A model generated the notes under the pieces. The model saw only the letters and a program-made list of their open reading frames with translations. It was not told where the DNA came from and made no database searches. Positions 1 to 10,700 of a DNA stretch of 64,000 bases are shown here, one piece after another (positions within the stretch are counted from its first letter, which is position 1; every line of letters starts with the position of its first letter). Source of the stretch: Bilabrum cf. latius (Eukaryota; Bigyra: Bicosoecida; Bigyra; Bicosoecida); contig OZ237751.1 of NCBI GenBank assembly GCA_965178125.1, positions 682,001 to 746,000 on the forward strand, in the 5' to 3' direction. The translations under genes were made by a program, and so were the position numbers.

Positions 1-2806
1 CTGAAGGAGTCGAAGATGGCGTAGGACTCGTGCTGGGGCTTGGCACAGCGCCGCCCATAAACAGAACGAGGGCGCCACCGCTATTGGATTCCGCGGTGTT
101 GCTTGTCTCGGCCCCAATCATCAGATCTGTTCGCCCATCTCCATCAAGGTCACCAATCGCACTTACAGCTGCAATCCGGTCAGCGTTCCCCGTACCCAGG
201 AGGGGAAGCACTGCGGGGGTGTCACCACTAATAACCATAAAATCTCGTACCCATGTGTCCGTTGAGTTGCTTTCTAGGAGAAGAATGTACACCTGCCCAT
301 CGTTAGAGCGGTAGTTGCCATCCTGCCGTGCTCCCACGGCCAGGTCGTACTCCGAGTCGCCATCGGCGTCTCCGATTGTAGCCACGTGGCTGCCAAACTC
401 GTCAGCATGCTACATGTACGACCCTATCGGGTTCGTGGTCCCATCGAGAGACCTGCTCCACTTTGCCATCACCGCATCTACCGTGCCGTTGCCAGCCAGC
501 TGCAGCACTGCAACAGCTTCGCTGCTGGATCCGACAACAAGACGAGGCAGCGCATAACCAGGCGAAGGAGGCAAGCAATCGACAGAAATAACCACCTCTT
601 CCAAGAGCGGGTTGTATATGTCCAGCCCACCACCGGTTGCTTGGGTCAACGCAGCAGCCTCTCGGACCGTGTCGTCGGCTCGCATGTACAAGAGGATGAG
701 GGCGCCCCCTTTAGACCGTCCGGCGTCTGCCCTCCGGGCCGCTGCAGCAATATCGTTGAAGCCATCCCCGTCTAAATCGCCCAGACCACCATTGACTGCC
801 CCGCCTAGCTCATCCTCGCTCGAGTCGCCCAGCTAGAAGCTGCCGTGGAGCTGAATGCTCCTCTTGTTGAGCTCCGTCTGGTTTGCAACACTCCCGTTTC
901 GAGCAAGCCGCAGCACCCAGACCCTTCCACTCTTCGAATCGCCATCCACTTCACCGCGGGGCTCGCCTACCAGCAATCGGACAAGGCTGCCGGCCTACCC
1001 ATTCGGCTGTGTCATGGTCCCGAGAGATTCGCCAAAGTGGCTGTCTGATTTGAGCTCACTATGCACGAGCCCGCCCTCCAGGGCGCTAATTTTCTGGGCT
1101 GCTTTGCACGTTCCGTTACGGTGTAGCAACAACACCCACACAGCGCCTTGGTGAGACTTGCCATCGTTGTCAAGATACGCACCAACAGCCACGTCGGGCA
1201 CGCCATCCAGATCAACGTCACGCAGGCCTTGCACCGCCCTGCCAAACCGATCACCTTCATCCAGATGCAGCCCTGATCCGCTCGAGCCATCTGTCACGAA
1301 TTGGTGCGCTCGTACAACCGTGCCGGCAGCAGCAGGGCTAGTGGAAGGCGTAATCGAGGGAGTTGGGATGGTGGACGCTGTCGCCGATGGCGTGGGTGTT
1401 CTCGTGGGACTTACTGTGGGCGATGACGAAGCCGTGGGAGACGGGCTCGGGAAGACCGACTCCTGATCTACCGCGATGGTCAGCAGAGCAACTGCTCCAG
1501 AGGCACTACCGAATTGGCTATCGTAGTACGGGAGGCCGACAGCAACGACAGTCCCACAGTCGGGTGAGCTGTCATAGATGCGCCCAATAGCAGCCAAGGA
1601 GTGCCCAAACCACGCTTGCGATTGTATTCCCCCGCCTACAGTATCGCTAAGGGAGTCTCTGTCGTACCTCATGGCGGCAGCCATCGAACCGTTGCTGCTG
1701 TGGATCGAGAGCATGAACACCGCACCGTCGTCCACACCGCCCGTTCGGCTGAATCCAGAGGCACCCACAAGCACTTCTGGCGTATCATCGCCGTTAAGAT
1801 CACCCATGAACACCACAGAAGACCCAAACAAGTCAAAATTCTGCGCCAAATCTACCTCCATGCCGTTCAAGCCTGGGGCAATGACACTTGCATTGAGGAG
1901 CCGAACCCCGGCACCAGGGTCACTGGCATTGCCAGTGTGCCCCAGGGAGATCAGGACGACCGCCCCGCGGTTGACCCCGCCTATGGTGGATTCCTACGCT
2001 CCAACGATCAGCTGCGCATTGCATCCCTCGGAACCTAGCCCAAGGCAATCCGTTGTAACGTCGATCGCACTGCCGAGGGCACGGACGCCCTGGGGGAAGA
2101 GAAGCGCCGTTTCGTGAATCCATCGATAAGCCTTGACCGTATCGTTCGCTGCCAGCAGGCACACTAACACAGCTCCGTGACGTTCGCCTGCCCTGCCGTC
2201 AAGCTCGCTCCCAACCGCAACGTCCAAGAGCGAGTCGCCGTCTAGGTCTGGCAGCGTGGCAACGGCCGACCCGAAGCGCCCACCCGCCTACAATATTCCG
2301 GAGGGTATTCCGCCCTATCCATCAGACCAGCGGGTATGGGAGCTTACCATCCCATCATCACTGGCGTTCAGTCGAAGCACGTACATCGCGCCGTGACTTG
2401 AGCCGAGCTGTGCAACACCGAATCCAATTGCACCGGCGAGCAGGCGTGGAAGCTCAGGATTGTCGCCGGCTCGCTGTGAAAGATATCCTACAGACCATCC
2501 AAACTGCTCGAAAGTCTCCAAATCCTCAGTAAATCCGAACTAGCCGTCGCTGATCACGGCGTGAGACTTTGCGGAACCGTTTGCCATCAAATACAACAGC
2601 ATCACACCGCCCTCCCCAGTATCATCACCGGATACATTCGGTATCCCAACTGCAATATCTTTGATGCCATCGCTATTTACGTCGTCTACCTTGGCTACGT
2701 CCCAACCAGCCCGCTAGTTTTCCTGCAGCGCGCTTGCAGCCAGACCGCCGATACCGTTGCTGATCTAGAGGCCAGAAATTACTTCCAGTGTACTATTGGT
2801 ACACTA
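1..2806 (-). CDS. FG-GAP (integrin alpha-type) beta-propeller protein, partial
   Basis: One frame runs from about 2806 to the left edge, crossed by about ten TAG codons (low coordinates 2804, 2765, 2714, 2540, 2315, 2288, 1994, 995, 833, 410) and by no TAA or TGA. It encodes about twelve FG-GAP blades of the pattern 'FGxSVxxxGDxDGDGxxDxxVGA' (for example near 2230, 1810, 1230, 750 and 370), with Ca-binding DxDGDG loops in several. Two mucin-like Pro/Ser/Thr linkers, at about 1330-1450 and at the left edge, separate groups of blades. The family folds into extracellular or lumenal propellers used in adhesion, so a secreted or surface protein is likely. The C-terminus is beyond the window. The true start is unresolved: no in-frame ATG lies upstream, and a pyrimidine-rich tract ending in CAG just before 2806 looks like a 3' splice site, so a short upstream exon is likely. 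Confidence 0.8.
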
Positions 2807-3320
2807 CTGCGGGAGCAAAGAAAGCCAAAGGAGTTCATTTGATGCATGTTGACTGGTTCTTGCAGAAGAGCGTTGCAGAGACGTGAGAATCGATCTAGAC
2901 GGACCACTTGCCTGGTGTTCTGACTGCGTGCTGGCTCACTTCTTGACTAAGCATCCTATCATTTCGCTGTGGATACTTTGGCTCGTATGATAGCCGCCGG
3001 GTACTCTAGGCAGCGAGATCAGCCATCAATTCCGCCGTCGTCGATGCGAGTGCAAACAGCGCGACAACAGCAATGGAATAGATTCGACAGGACGTGCCAG
3101 TCGAATAACTAGTACAGCAGTATAATGTCATGTGACTGCGTGTCACCGTAGAAGAAAGAAGGATTGTCCGTGATGAATCAAAGTTCCAAGTCGTCACGTG
3201 AAACCTGTTGGTCGCAACAGAGTGCCACAGTGCAATGATGTCCAACAGCGATTCAGGGCGTAGTAGCCGAAATCAAGATGTTCGTATCGGGTCATTCAAT
3301 TTAAAGCGAGTCTGTGGCAG
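2807..3320. other. Intergenic region, possibly with a 5' exon
   Basis: This stretch separates the 5' side of the FG-GAP gene from the TGA of the transporter gene; both genes are on the minus strand. It probably holds the missing first exon and promoter of the FG-GAP gene. A GTGAGC donor-like site lies near 2941, but I could not join it in frame to a signal-peptide exon. I see no other supported gene. Confidence 0.4.
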
Positions 3321-4940
3321 TCAGCCGGTCAGCGCTGGCACGAATTGCAGCCCGAGCAGCCCGGCAGCTCCCACGATGAGCCCCACGTTGAAGACCCATC
3401 GACCCCACGAGGCACCACCTCCTTCGCTCTTGCTCTCTCGCGTCGCTTTCACGAGGTCCGCCCCGAGCGGCACCAGGTATATCAACACCAAGCCTCCCAA
3501 AGCGCCAGTGATCCTCACCACGGTGCCCACGTCCATGTTCATCGCAGCCAGCGTGAAGCTGACCGCCATGATCCCGAAATTCAACGCCGCCACGTACACC
3601 CAACCCGGCCATGTAGTCTCCATCAAGTAACCAAAGAACTGCGTCCTCACGATCATAAGCAAGATAGGAAACACCGTGACCAGCTGGAAAAAGAGGCTCA
3701 GCCTTGCCGTAAACGCGTAAATGTCCAGTCCCTTGGTGAAAGTTGACCCGAACATGTCCAAAAAGTTTGACTGCAGGGCCAGATTCACGCCCTTGCCGGG
3801 GTTCAGGGCGGCAAAACCGAAGTAACCTAGCACGCCGATGAACATGTACAGTACGCTCGCAATCAGGTAGCCGTAAAAGACGTCGTAGCTCCTGGTGGCC
3901 TTGGGTGCGTTCTTGCAAATGGGCTGGATGGCGTTGTGAATGAACGTTGAAAGCATGAGCGTGCCAGCGAGCGGCACGAAAGTCTCCCTGCCCCACAGCA
4001 CGACCTGCATCTTCCCAGTGTCCACGTTAAATTCGCTGGCCCCAGACTCCAGGTGGCTCACCACCTCAAAGTCCCCGAAGCTGATACCGATGAAGCCATT
4101 CACAAGGATGAACGTCACCGTGTAGACGAGGAAGAGGAACCCTACTGAGTTGAACTTAACCAGCACGGACAGGTCCTGCAAGTTTGCGAGCGGCCACAAG
4201 ATCCACACCACTCCTGCACTGATGATTCGGCCGTAGTGGATCCACATCTCAGGCTTGTGCCCGCCGCTGGCAGCCACCGCGATCGACAGCACGATGCTGT
4301 AAAGGCTCTCCTGCATCAGAATATGGTACACAATCACGGCCCCCATGATAACGAGGATGCCCATAACCCACGACGTGATCTACATGGGGAATCCTAGGTA
4401 GTAGCGGGCTAGCCCAGAGTATTCCTGCGTCTGGCTGGCTTCCGCCTGCTCTACTACAAGAAGGGCAGTGTACGAGCTGATCGCGCCTATAACCACCGTC
4501 ATCACGACTCCAAGGAGGAGCCCAGCCTCTGCGTAGTACATGGGAATGGCCACGATGGCAGTGCCCATCATCGTGTTCACGATCGAGGTAATAGTGCTGA
4601 AGCGAGACTGCTCCTTGCCGTCCTCGCTGTACACAAAGACTGCGGTGGTCATCAAGATGAAGCGAGCAACACGACAGCGAGTCCCCTATACATAACAAGT
4701 GGTCGGTTGCGGTGGCACGGTTTACGAGACAGAGGCCAAAAAACATGACTGCGGGCAGTCCACGGCAAGCGACTGGTTCTAGTTGAGGCAAAGGCACAGG
4801 TACCTCAATCTCCTCATCTCACGAGACGGGGGCAGCACTTGCGCTGGAGGCACTAGGTACTCCATGTCCTCGGCGAATCCTCCTGGCGCTGTGCCCTGCA
4901 TGTTGCGCAGGCTCGTGTAGAATTTCATGCGATGCCTCAT
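3321..4940 (-). CDS. SLC38A9: SLC38A9-like lysosomal amino-acid transporter (main part)
   Basis: A polytopic amino-acid/auxin permease. TM1 contains 'NTMMGTAIVAIP', matching the signature NTMMGTSILSIP of SLC38A9, and TM3 contains 'GAVIVYHILM', matching its GAMIVYWVLM. The first exon reads FYTSLRN...LVPPAQVLPPS, resembling the cytosolic segment before TM1 in SLC38A9. It is joined across a 183-nt GTGAGA...CAG intron (4640-4822) to LFVYSEDGKEQSRF. One TAG (4380-4382) lies between TM2 and TM3 and is read as Gln; the gene ends in TGA at 3321. In animals SLC38A9 is the lysosomal arginine sensor that signals to mTORC1 through Rag GTPases; the transport role is probable here, the sensing role is inference. 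The ATG at 4940 is the first inside this exon, but a CAG four bases upstream suggests the coding sequence continues into the 5' exon at 5205-5786. Confidence 0.82.
4640..4822 (-). other. Spliceosomal intron, SLC38A9-like gene
   Basis: The 183-nt intron has donor GTGAGA and acceptor CCGCAG. Removing it joins two segments that both resemble SLC38A9 and restores a single frame. The intron contains stops in the flanking frames. Confidence 0.7.
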
Positions 4941-5204
4941 GGGGCTGCGGCTTGAAGATAAAGAGGGACCAAAGGGGTGGCGATCAGGGCGCTGGTGGCA
5001 ATTGGCAGTTGCATGGCAGGGCGAATGTTTGGTGGGTTTGAGTGGGGAGCAGGGGCCCGCCCACCCTGCTTCCTTGCCTCAATGCGTGCCTCACTCGTTC
5101 TTCGAAGGCCGGTATGGCTTCCTTGAGGGTGTTCTAGGCGACTGCTCCACCGCGGCTTTCTCCGCTATTTGCATGCCTGCGGTACACAGCATGGAATGAA
5201 TAGT

Positions 5205-5786
5205 TCAAACGAAGATGCTAGAAGGAACATGGCTGTGGATCGGGGGAGCACGCCACTGGGGCTAGTCAAGTCTCAGACACGACAGCAGCAAGCCCGATGC
5301 CACCTCACTCTTCTGGCTGATGGAAGACGAAGTCTCGTCTACCTCGCTGTACAAGCCAGTTCCAGTTCCACCACCACGGTTCACAGACAGCGGGGAAGGC
5401 GATCCAGCGGCCATGCCATTGCGAGGACTCATGCGCGAGGCCCACTACGGGCTGCCTGGTCCAGATCTGCCTCCAAGCTGTTGCATTGATACAGACAGCG
5501 GGGGCCTGGTAGATATCACAGGAGACTCTCGCCCAATTTTCGCTTTCGAAGTTACTGGTCTAAGCTTGCGGGACTTGGATCGACGCCCGCTTTCACTACG
5601 CTCTGACCTCCGAGATTCGCTCCTGCCGACTCGCGTATCAGCTGTCAGCTGAGAGGAAGTACTCGCCGCTGAGCCTACCCGTACATAGCTACTGTCAGCT
5701 TGTTCCCCCGAACCGCTGAGCAAAGGCGCTCTGAGTATATCTTCCGGTGTTGGCGGGGCACCATTTCCTCGCCCGGTGCTATCCAT
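5205..5786 (-). CDS. Probable 5' exon of the SLC38A9-like gene (Ser-rich N-terminal tail)
   Basis: An open frame starts at the ATG at 5786 (MDSTGRGNGAPPTPED) and runs through two TAG codons (5445 and 5262) to a TGA at 5205. It encodes a Ser/Arg-rich hydrophilic segment with an acidic dileucine-like motif, EDILRAPLL, of the kind that sorts proteins to lysosomes. It is on the same strand and just upstream of the transporter, whose relatives have a long cytosolic N-terminus. A pyrimidine-rich tract and CAG at 4945-4947 is a plausible acceptor. The donor, somewhere between about 5300 and 5210, cannot be chosen from sequence, so the extent of this exon is approximate. It could instead be an independent small gene. 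An ATG at 5942 would lengthen the N-terminus. Confidence 0.45.
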
Positions 5787-6107
5787 GGGCAAACGCCGGA
5801 TACTGTCGCTGGTGGTACTATCAAAAATACAAACAGCGAAACGTATGAATATACTACAAGTTGGCTGGAGGGTATTAGTTAAACGCGGAAGGGAAGCCCC
5901 GCTGTGCTCAAACAGATTTTCGCTTCCGATACAGAAATACATTGTTGGGTTAAGTTACCGAACCCGCCACAGATGCACCATATCCGATTCTGTTTCGGAT
6001 TGTAACGAATAATTACGAGGGAAAAACAGATTTTGACTTCCTACTTTTGGATATTTTCCCTGGCTTACTATCATCGGCGGTCAGTTTAATCAAAGTAAAT
6101 TTAAATC

Positions 6108-7268
6108 ATGGCTGCAGTAGGAGGTGCTGCTGCAGACGAAGATGCGAGATCGGAAGCGCCGTCGTTGGCATCAACCGCTTCTGAAGGCAACGGAACTGAC
6201 GAAGAAGACGATGAAAAGGAGGAGACCGTGAAGGATTTCAGACAGGAGCTTGAGAGGGCCGGTCGTTCGTTGAAAACAGATCCTAATGCGTACTACATGC
6301 GCTGCAGCGTGCTGGAAAAGCGGTTGCCAGCCACCAGATTCACAGTTTTCCAGACGTACCGTCGCGACTTTGAGAAACGGCGCAGCAAGGCAGGAACGGA
6401 GCAGGTTCGACGAGATCTAGCCGTTAAGCATAAACATTTCTTTGAATCTCGAGGTATCGTGCATGAGGACCCGTTTGAAGCATGCAGGGCGCACAATTTC
6501 TTTGGTGTTCAAAGTGCAATTGCGGCAGGGTTTGGGGTGAACCAGAAAGACAAGGCAACCGGAAGAACATTATTGCACGAAGCTGCTGCAGGTGGGGACT
6601 TGGAGTTGGTGGAATTCTTGATCGACTGCGGTGCCACCGAGACAACTCGCACGCTGCTCGGCCGCAGCACCCCTTTGCACCTAGCGGCGGCCAGCGGCGT
6701 TTGGCAGGTAGTGGACTTACTTCTGCTCCAGGGAGTAGATGCGAACGATACCAACAGGGCCTATGAAACCGCCCTGCACTGTGCGACCAATGTGGATGTC
6801 GTCAAGGCGCTCATGCGAGCAGGTGCTCGAGCCGACCTGAAGGACCGAGCAGGCCACACCCCCGGGGCTGCAGCGCGGGCGCGGGGGCTGCGCGCGGTGG
6901 CAGATTACATGAGGGAGCACAATCTTGGGGTCGCAAAGGCCAAAATGGAGAAGGAGAGGCAGGAAAGGAAGAAGAAGATGCAGGCGGACATGAGAACCGA
7001 GCAGAAGAGGCAGGAGGCAACGCGGAGGAGGGCAGAAATCGAGAAGGAACGCACGAGGCAAAAAAGGCTAGCGGAATACGAGCGATGGCGCAATCCAGTA
7101 TCCAAGAAAGAGAGGGCGGCACAGAGGCGTGCAGGTCTCAAGGCTCTGCCAGAGCCGGATCCGCGGGACGTAATGGGGCTGGGCGTAGACTTCGGGAAGG
7201 GCGGGGCTGGGGGTGGCGGCTCCGGGGTTGGGAGCAAGCGGAAGGCGCTGCCTGCTATCAAGGGTTGA
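6108..7268 (+). CDS. Ankyrin-repeat and coiled-coil protein, 386 aa
   Basis: An uninterrupted frame from an ATG in an AT-rich leader to TGA. Residues 1-45 are acidic and Ser-rich. Residues about 125-265 hold three to four ankyrin repeats: TGRTLLHEAAAGGDLELVEF, RSTPLHLAAASGVWQVVDLL, YETALHCATNVDVVKALM and GHTPGAAARARG. From about residue 270 there is a long Lys/Arg/Glu coiled coil (EKERQERKKKM and onward), and the C-terminus is Gly-rich and basic. Ankyrin repeats bind protein partners, so a scaffold role is likely, but the partner is unknown. It is the only complete gene in the window with no in-frame TAG, although CAG and CAA are used normally. No paralog or operon partner is nearby. Confidence 0.85.
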   Translation: MAAVGGAAADEDARSEAPSLASTASEGNGTDEEDDEKEETVKDFRQELERAGRSLKTDPNAYYMRCSVLEKRLPATRFTVFQTYRRDFEKRRSKAGTEQVRRDLAVKHKHFFESRGIVHEDPFEACRAHNFFGVQSAIAAGFGVNQKDKATGRTLLHEAAAGGDLELVEFLIDCGATETTRTLLGRSTPLHLAAASGVWQVVDLLLLQGVDANDTNRAYETALHCATNVDVVKALMRAGARADLKDRAGHTPGAAARARGLRAVADYMREHNLGVAKAKMEKERQERKKKMQADMRTEQKRQEATRRRAEIEKERTRQKRLAEYERWRNPVSKKERAAQRRAGLKALPEPDPRDVMGLGVDFGKGGAGGGGSGVGSKRKALPAIKG

Positions 7269-7722
7269 ATCAATATTGCTGATTATGGGATAGAAACAAT
7301 CGAGCCTGGGTTCTATCGAGCCTGGACAGGGCGCAAGTAGTCGTGGTCTTTTACGGTGCTGAGGCTGCAGCCCCGCCACGAGCAGTGGACACGTGACGCC
7401 GTCGGCACCAGTGAATGCACCCGCCAGAGTATTGCAACCTCGCTCGTTTATTTTGTGCAGTGTTATTTCCTAGATGGCACAATTGACACCTTCGGTTCCA
7501 TTAAGGATTGTTGCGCGCAGAAATCGCCCGCCGAAATGCAGACTGCTGGAGGTGCGACCATTTGCAAGCCCCTTGACCTTCTTCGTCAGCTAAGGGTCGG
7601 AGCTCAGCTGTTTGATACTACCTGGCGTCTTATTTTGAAGTTTTAGATACTCGGAATCAAGATCGCACCCCGAGGCGCTGTTTCGGGCTTCTTAGGCAGC
7701 TCCTACGATCTAGCCGACAAGC
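7269..7722. other. Intergenic region / 5' leader
   Basis: This lies between the ankyrin gene and the large membrane-protein gene. The frame used by the downstream gene is open from 7639, but its first ATG is at 7723. A second overlapping frame is also open over much of 7356-7980 if TAG is read as sense. It shows no recognisable domain, and I treat it as chance. Confidence 0.4.
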
Positions 7723-10700
7723 ATGTCCAGCAATGGGTGCGGCTCTAGATTCCGCGACTCAAGGTCATTCTGGAGAATGATTATGCCATTCATGATGCCA
7801 ATATTTGCTGTGTCATGTTTTTTGGTTGTAAAAGCAGGTTAGCCTGTGATGCTTCGATCGAGCCGCATACTAGAGTGCGCAGTCGAGTACCAAGACGAGT
7901 TTCAGGCCACGCTACACAAGTCTAGGTTCGCAGTCGACGACGACACTATTGACCAAGCTGAAAACGATGGAATTGAGCCTGCACCTTCGCGTCGGTAGCG
8001 ACCGGACAGTTTAGTTGAGATGGGTTTCGCTGCATGCACCAGCTCTGCTGTCCAAAGACGCCCAAACAGAGGTAACTCTCACACTCCTAGGCGAGGAGCG
8101 CCTTTGAATGCAACTCTTGGGGCAATTTTGTCATCTTCTGCTGTTGATCCGGTCCCCGTTCTGCATAAATCGCCGGGCCATGGCGGGATAGTGGCTTTCT
8201 CGCCGATAGTGCGATCGATTATTGCCGAGGGCGAGGACTTGCAATCCTTCTGGCCGCTTGTGGATGTGCCTGGTGAGGCTCCAACAGGAGTGTATGCTGG
8301 CTTTGGCATGAGAAAGGGCCTCGAGGCCCGGGATGCCAGGCTGTCCGGTTCGCAGGGCACGTGCGCCGGTCCGAATCCTCCCACCAAGAGCGTCGAGAGC
8401 GCGAGCGGCACTCACTGGGGTATGCATGCTGCGCAGGTTGGTGCGAATGCATACCTTCAAGTAGACCCACCCGCTTCCTGGCTCTATGAGCCGGACAAGG
8501 GACAGTACCCGATGAACGAGACGTCGTTCGATCGAGCTCCGAAGCTCAGCTACGAGTTCTTCTTCACTCGTAGGGACAGTGGCCCGGTGCTCGACTTCAA
8601 CGTGCTGTGCGCCAACGTGAACCGCACCGATTGGCAGCCTGGCAGACAGCCCTCTCAATACGCGCAGCACGACAACGCGATCTCCCTTCGATACAGCTCT
8701 TCGAATTGCCTCGTGACGGCCATGGACCTCAACATCAGCGACGCCTACCCGGTCCCTTCGCCCAGCCCTATTTCGGCGCCGAGCGCTGATCTATAGTCGT
8801 CATATTCTCCAGTGGCAGGCACAATGAACGGGCCAGCTGCTCCGGTGATGCAGCCCAAGGACAGGCGCGGACATGGCATGTCTTCACAAGGAGGCCAAGG
8901 GTAGGTGGACAAAGTCGTGCTGGCGGAGGGCTACTCGCCCGCTCTCGCTGGTCCATCGCCCGTGCCCGGGGGACACTATCGAAACTTTCGATGCTCAACC
9001 AAGGCTTGTCCAAGCAAACTGACAGCTTAGAGGCAGCACCACATGTACTTCGGGCAGCACCCCAGCACGGAGATGCCTCAAGTATACCTGGACGGACAGC
9101 TGGGTATGGGGTGGAGCACAGACAGGTGCGCGCACTGCAGGTGCTCCGGTTACCCCATAACAGAAGCAGCAGCCAACTGCGGCAAGTGCATGCGGCCGAC
9201 CAGGATGGTACCGACTAGTATTGACCTACTCGCTAGGAATTAGTCCTTCACGATCGGGTCACCAGAGCTTGCATCTGCATTCGGAACGATCTCGCACGTC
9301 GCGATAGTGTCGAACGACAAGCGGCGTCGGCTGGCGCCACAGTTTTCTCAAGCGCTCCCTCCAATCGAAGGGGGTGTCTGGGAGTTTGTCAACACCTCCG
9401 AAACTGGCTATTTTTCGGGGCGGGTCGGTGTTGTGGCACGATGCAAGTAGAACGACCATGTGCTCATCGGGGCGCCTATCGCCAGAAACTGGATGGCTGG
9501 CTGGAGCGGGCCCGCGTGGCATGGTAGCCGTGAGCTGCAGGCAGAGCGGAACCTGGTCGCCGAAATGCGGCGCCGTGCGCGAGTAAAGGGTCAGAGCAAC
9601 CTTCCTACCCGGTACTTCTACACGCCGCAGTACCTGATGAACGGCGACAAGGAGGTCGCGAGGGACAGCAACTCGACCGAGCCTAACGGCATCGTAGGTG
9701 ACCTGGCCACGGGCGACAAGCTCGCGGACACGTACCCTGCGCCTTGGAGCAAGCCCCGGTGCGTGAGCCCCTGGGCCAAGGAGTCCCCGTACCGCCACAA
9801 CTTTCACAAGCACGGGATCAAGAAGTGGAGCCAGCGGCATGAAGAAGTGGTCCGCATGACTCTTACCATCCAAGCCAACCCCATCGAGTACCCGAGCGGT
9901 TCTGCCAATGCCTAGTCACTAGCAGACGAGATCAAAGCAGAACTCCTAGACGTATTGCTGCAAGCAGAGCCGACTCGCATCCAGGTGCTACTGGAGCAGG
10001 ATACACCACTCCAGTACGAGAAGCCTCCGGGCATGAGGGTGTTGGTCGTGATCTGGCCCTCATACCAGCAGGCGCCGCCCAGTGGCACGTATGGGCAAGA
10101 TGACGATCACGACGTGGGGCATGCCTCGAGTGCTTCGATAGATTCGGGTCATGGTGGCGGTTTGGCGCCATGGGTTGGATGGCATCGTGGGCGGTATGCT
10201 GGGCCCGGTGACTTGGGCTCGATCGATTACGCAACGGCTCTCAACAGCCCGCGCATGATGGGCTACCAGATCATGGACCTCTTTGCGTCTCCTACAGACA
10301 GCATCGCTGGTGACACGCTCAGCATGATGATGCAGTACGCCATGACAAACCACCGGCCCGATCTGGAGTTCTTGCTGCTTTGCGAGAACGGCGATTACGC
10401 CACAGTTTGTTCTGCTACTTGGCTCTTTGAGCTTCTCTTTGCAGCGCTGGGTGGACAATTTGGTCTGGTGCTTCTGGTTGTTACAGTCGCGCTGGCAATC
10501 AGCAGCTTTGCGAGCGATGACGATGACTCAGAGAAGCTTGGTGAGCTATCCATTTCAGACGTCAAGTCTTTGCAGGCAGGGCCTCAACGGCAACGGCAGG
10601 AGTCACGATCTGTGTCTGGGTCGAATCACAAGCCAAGGGGTACGCTGAATACGGCATCGAGCTCAAACCAATAGAGAACCGGCAGCACTGGCATCCCAAG

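Noticed and set aside
7356-7980. An alternative open frame before the large membrane-protein gene
   Set aside because: With TAG as sense, chance frames lengthen; the chosen frame gives a signal anchor and joins a 5-kb frame.
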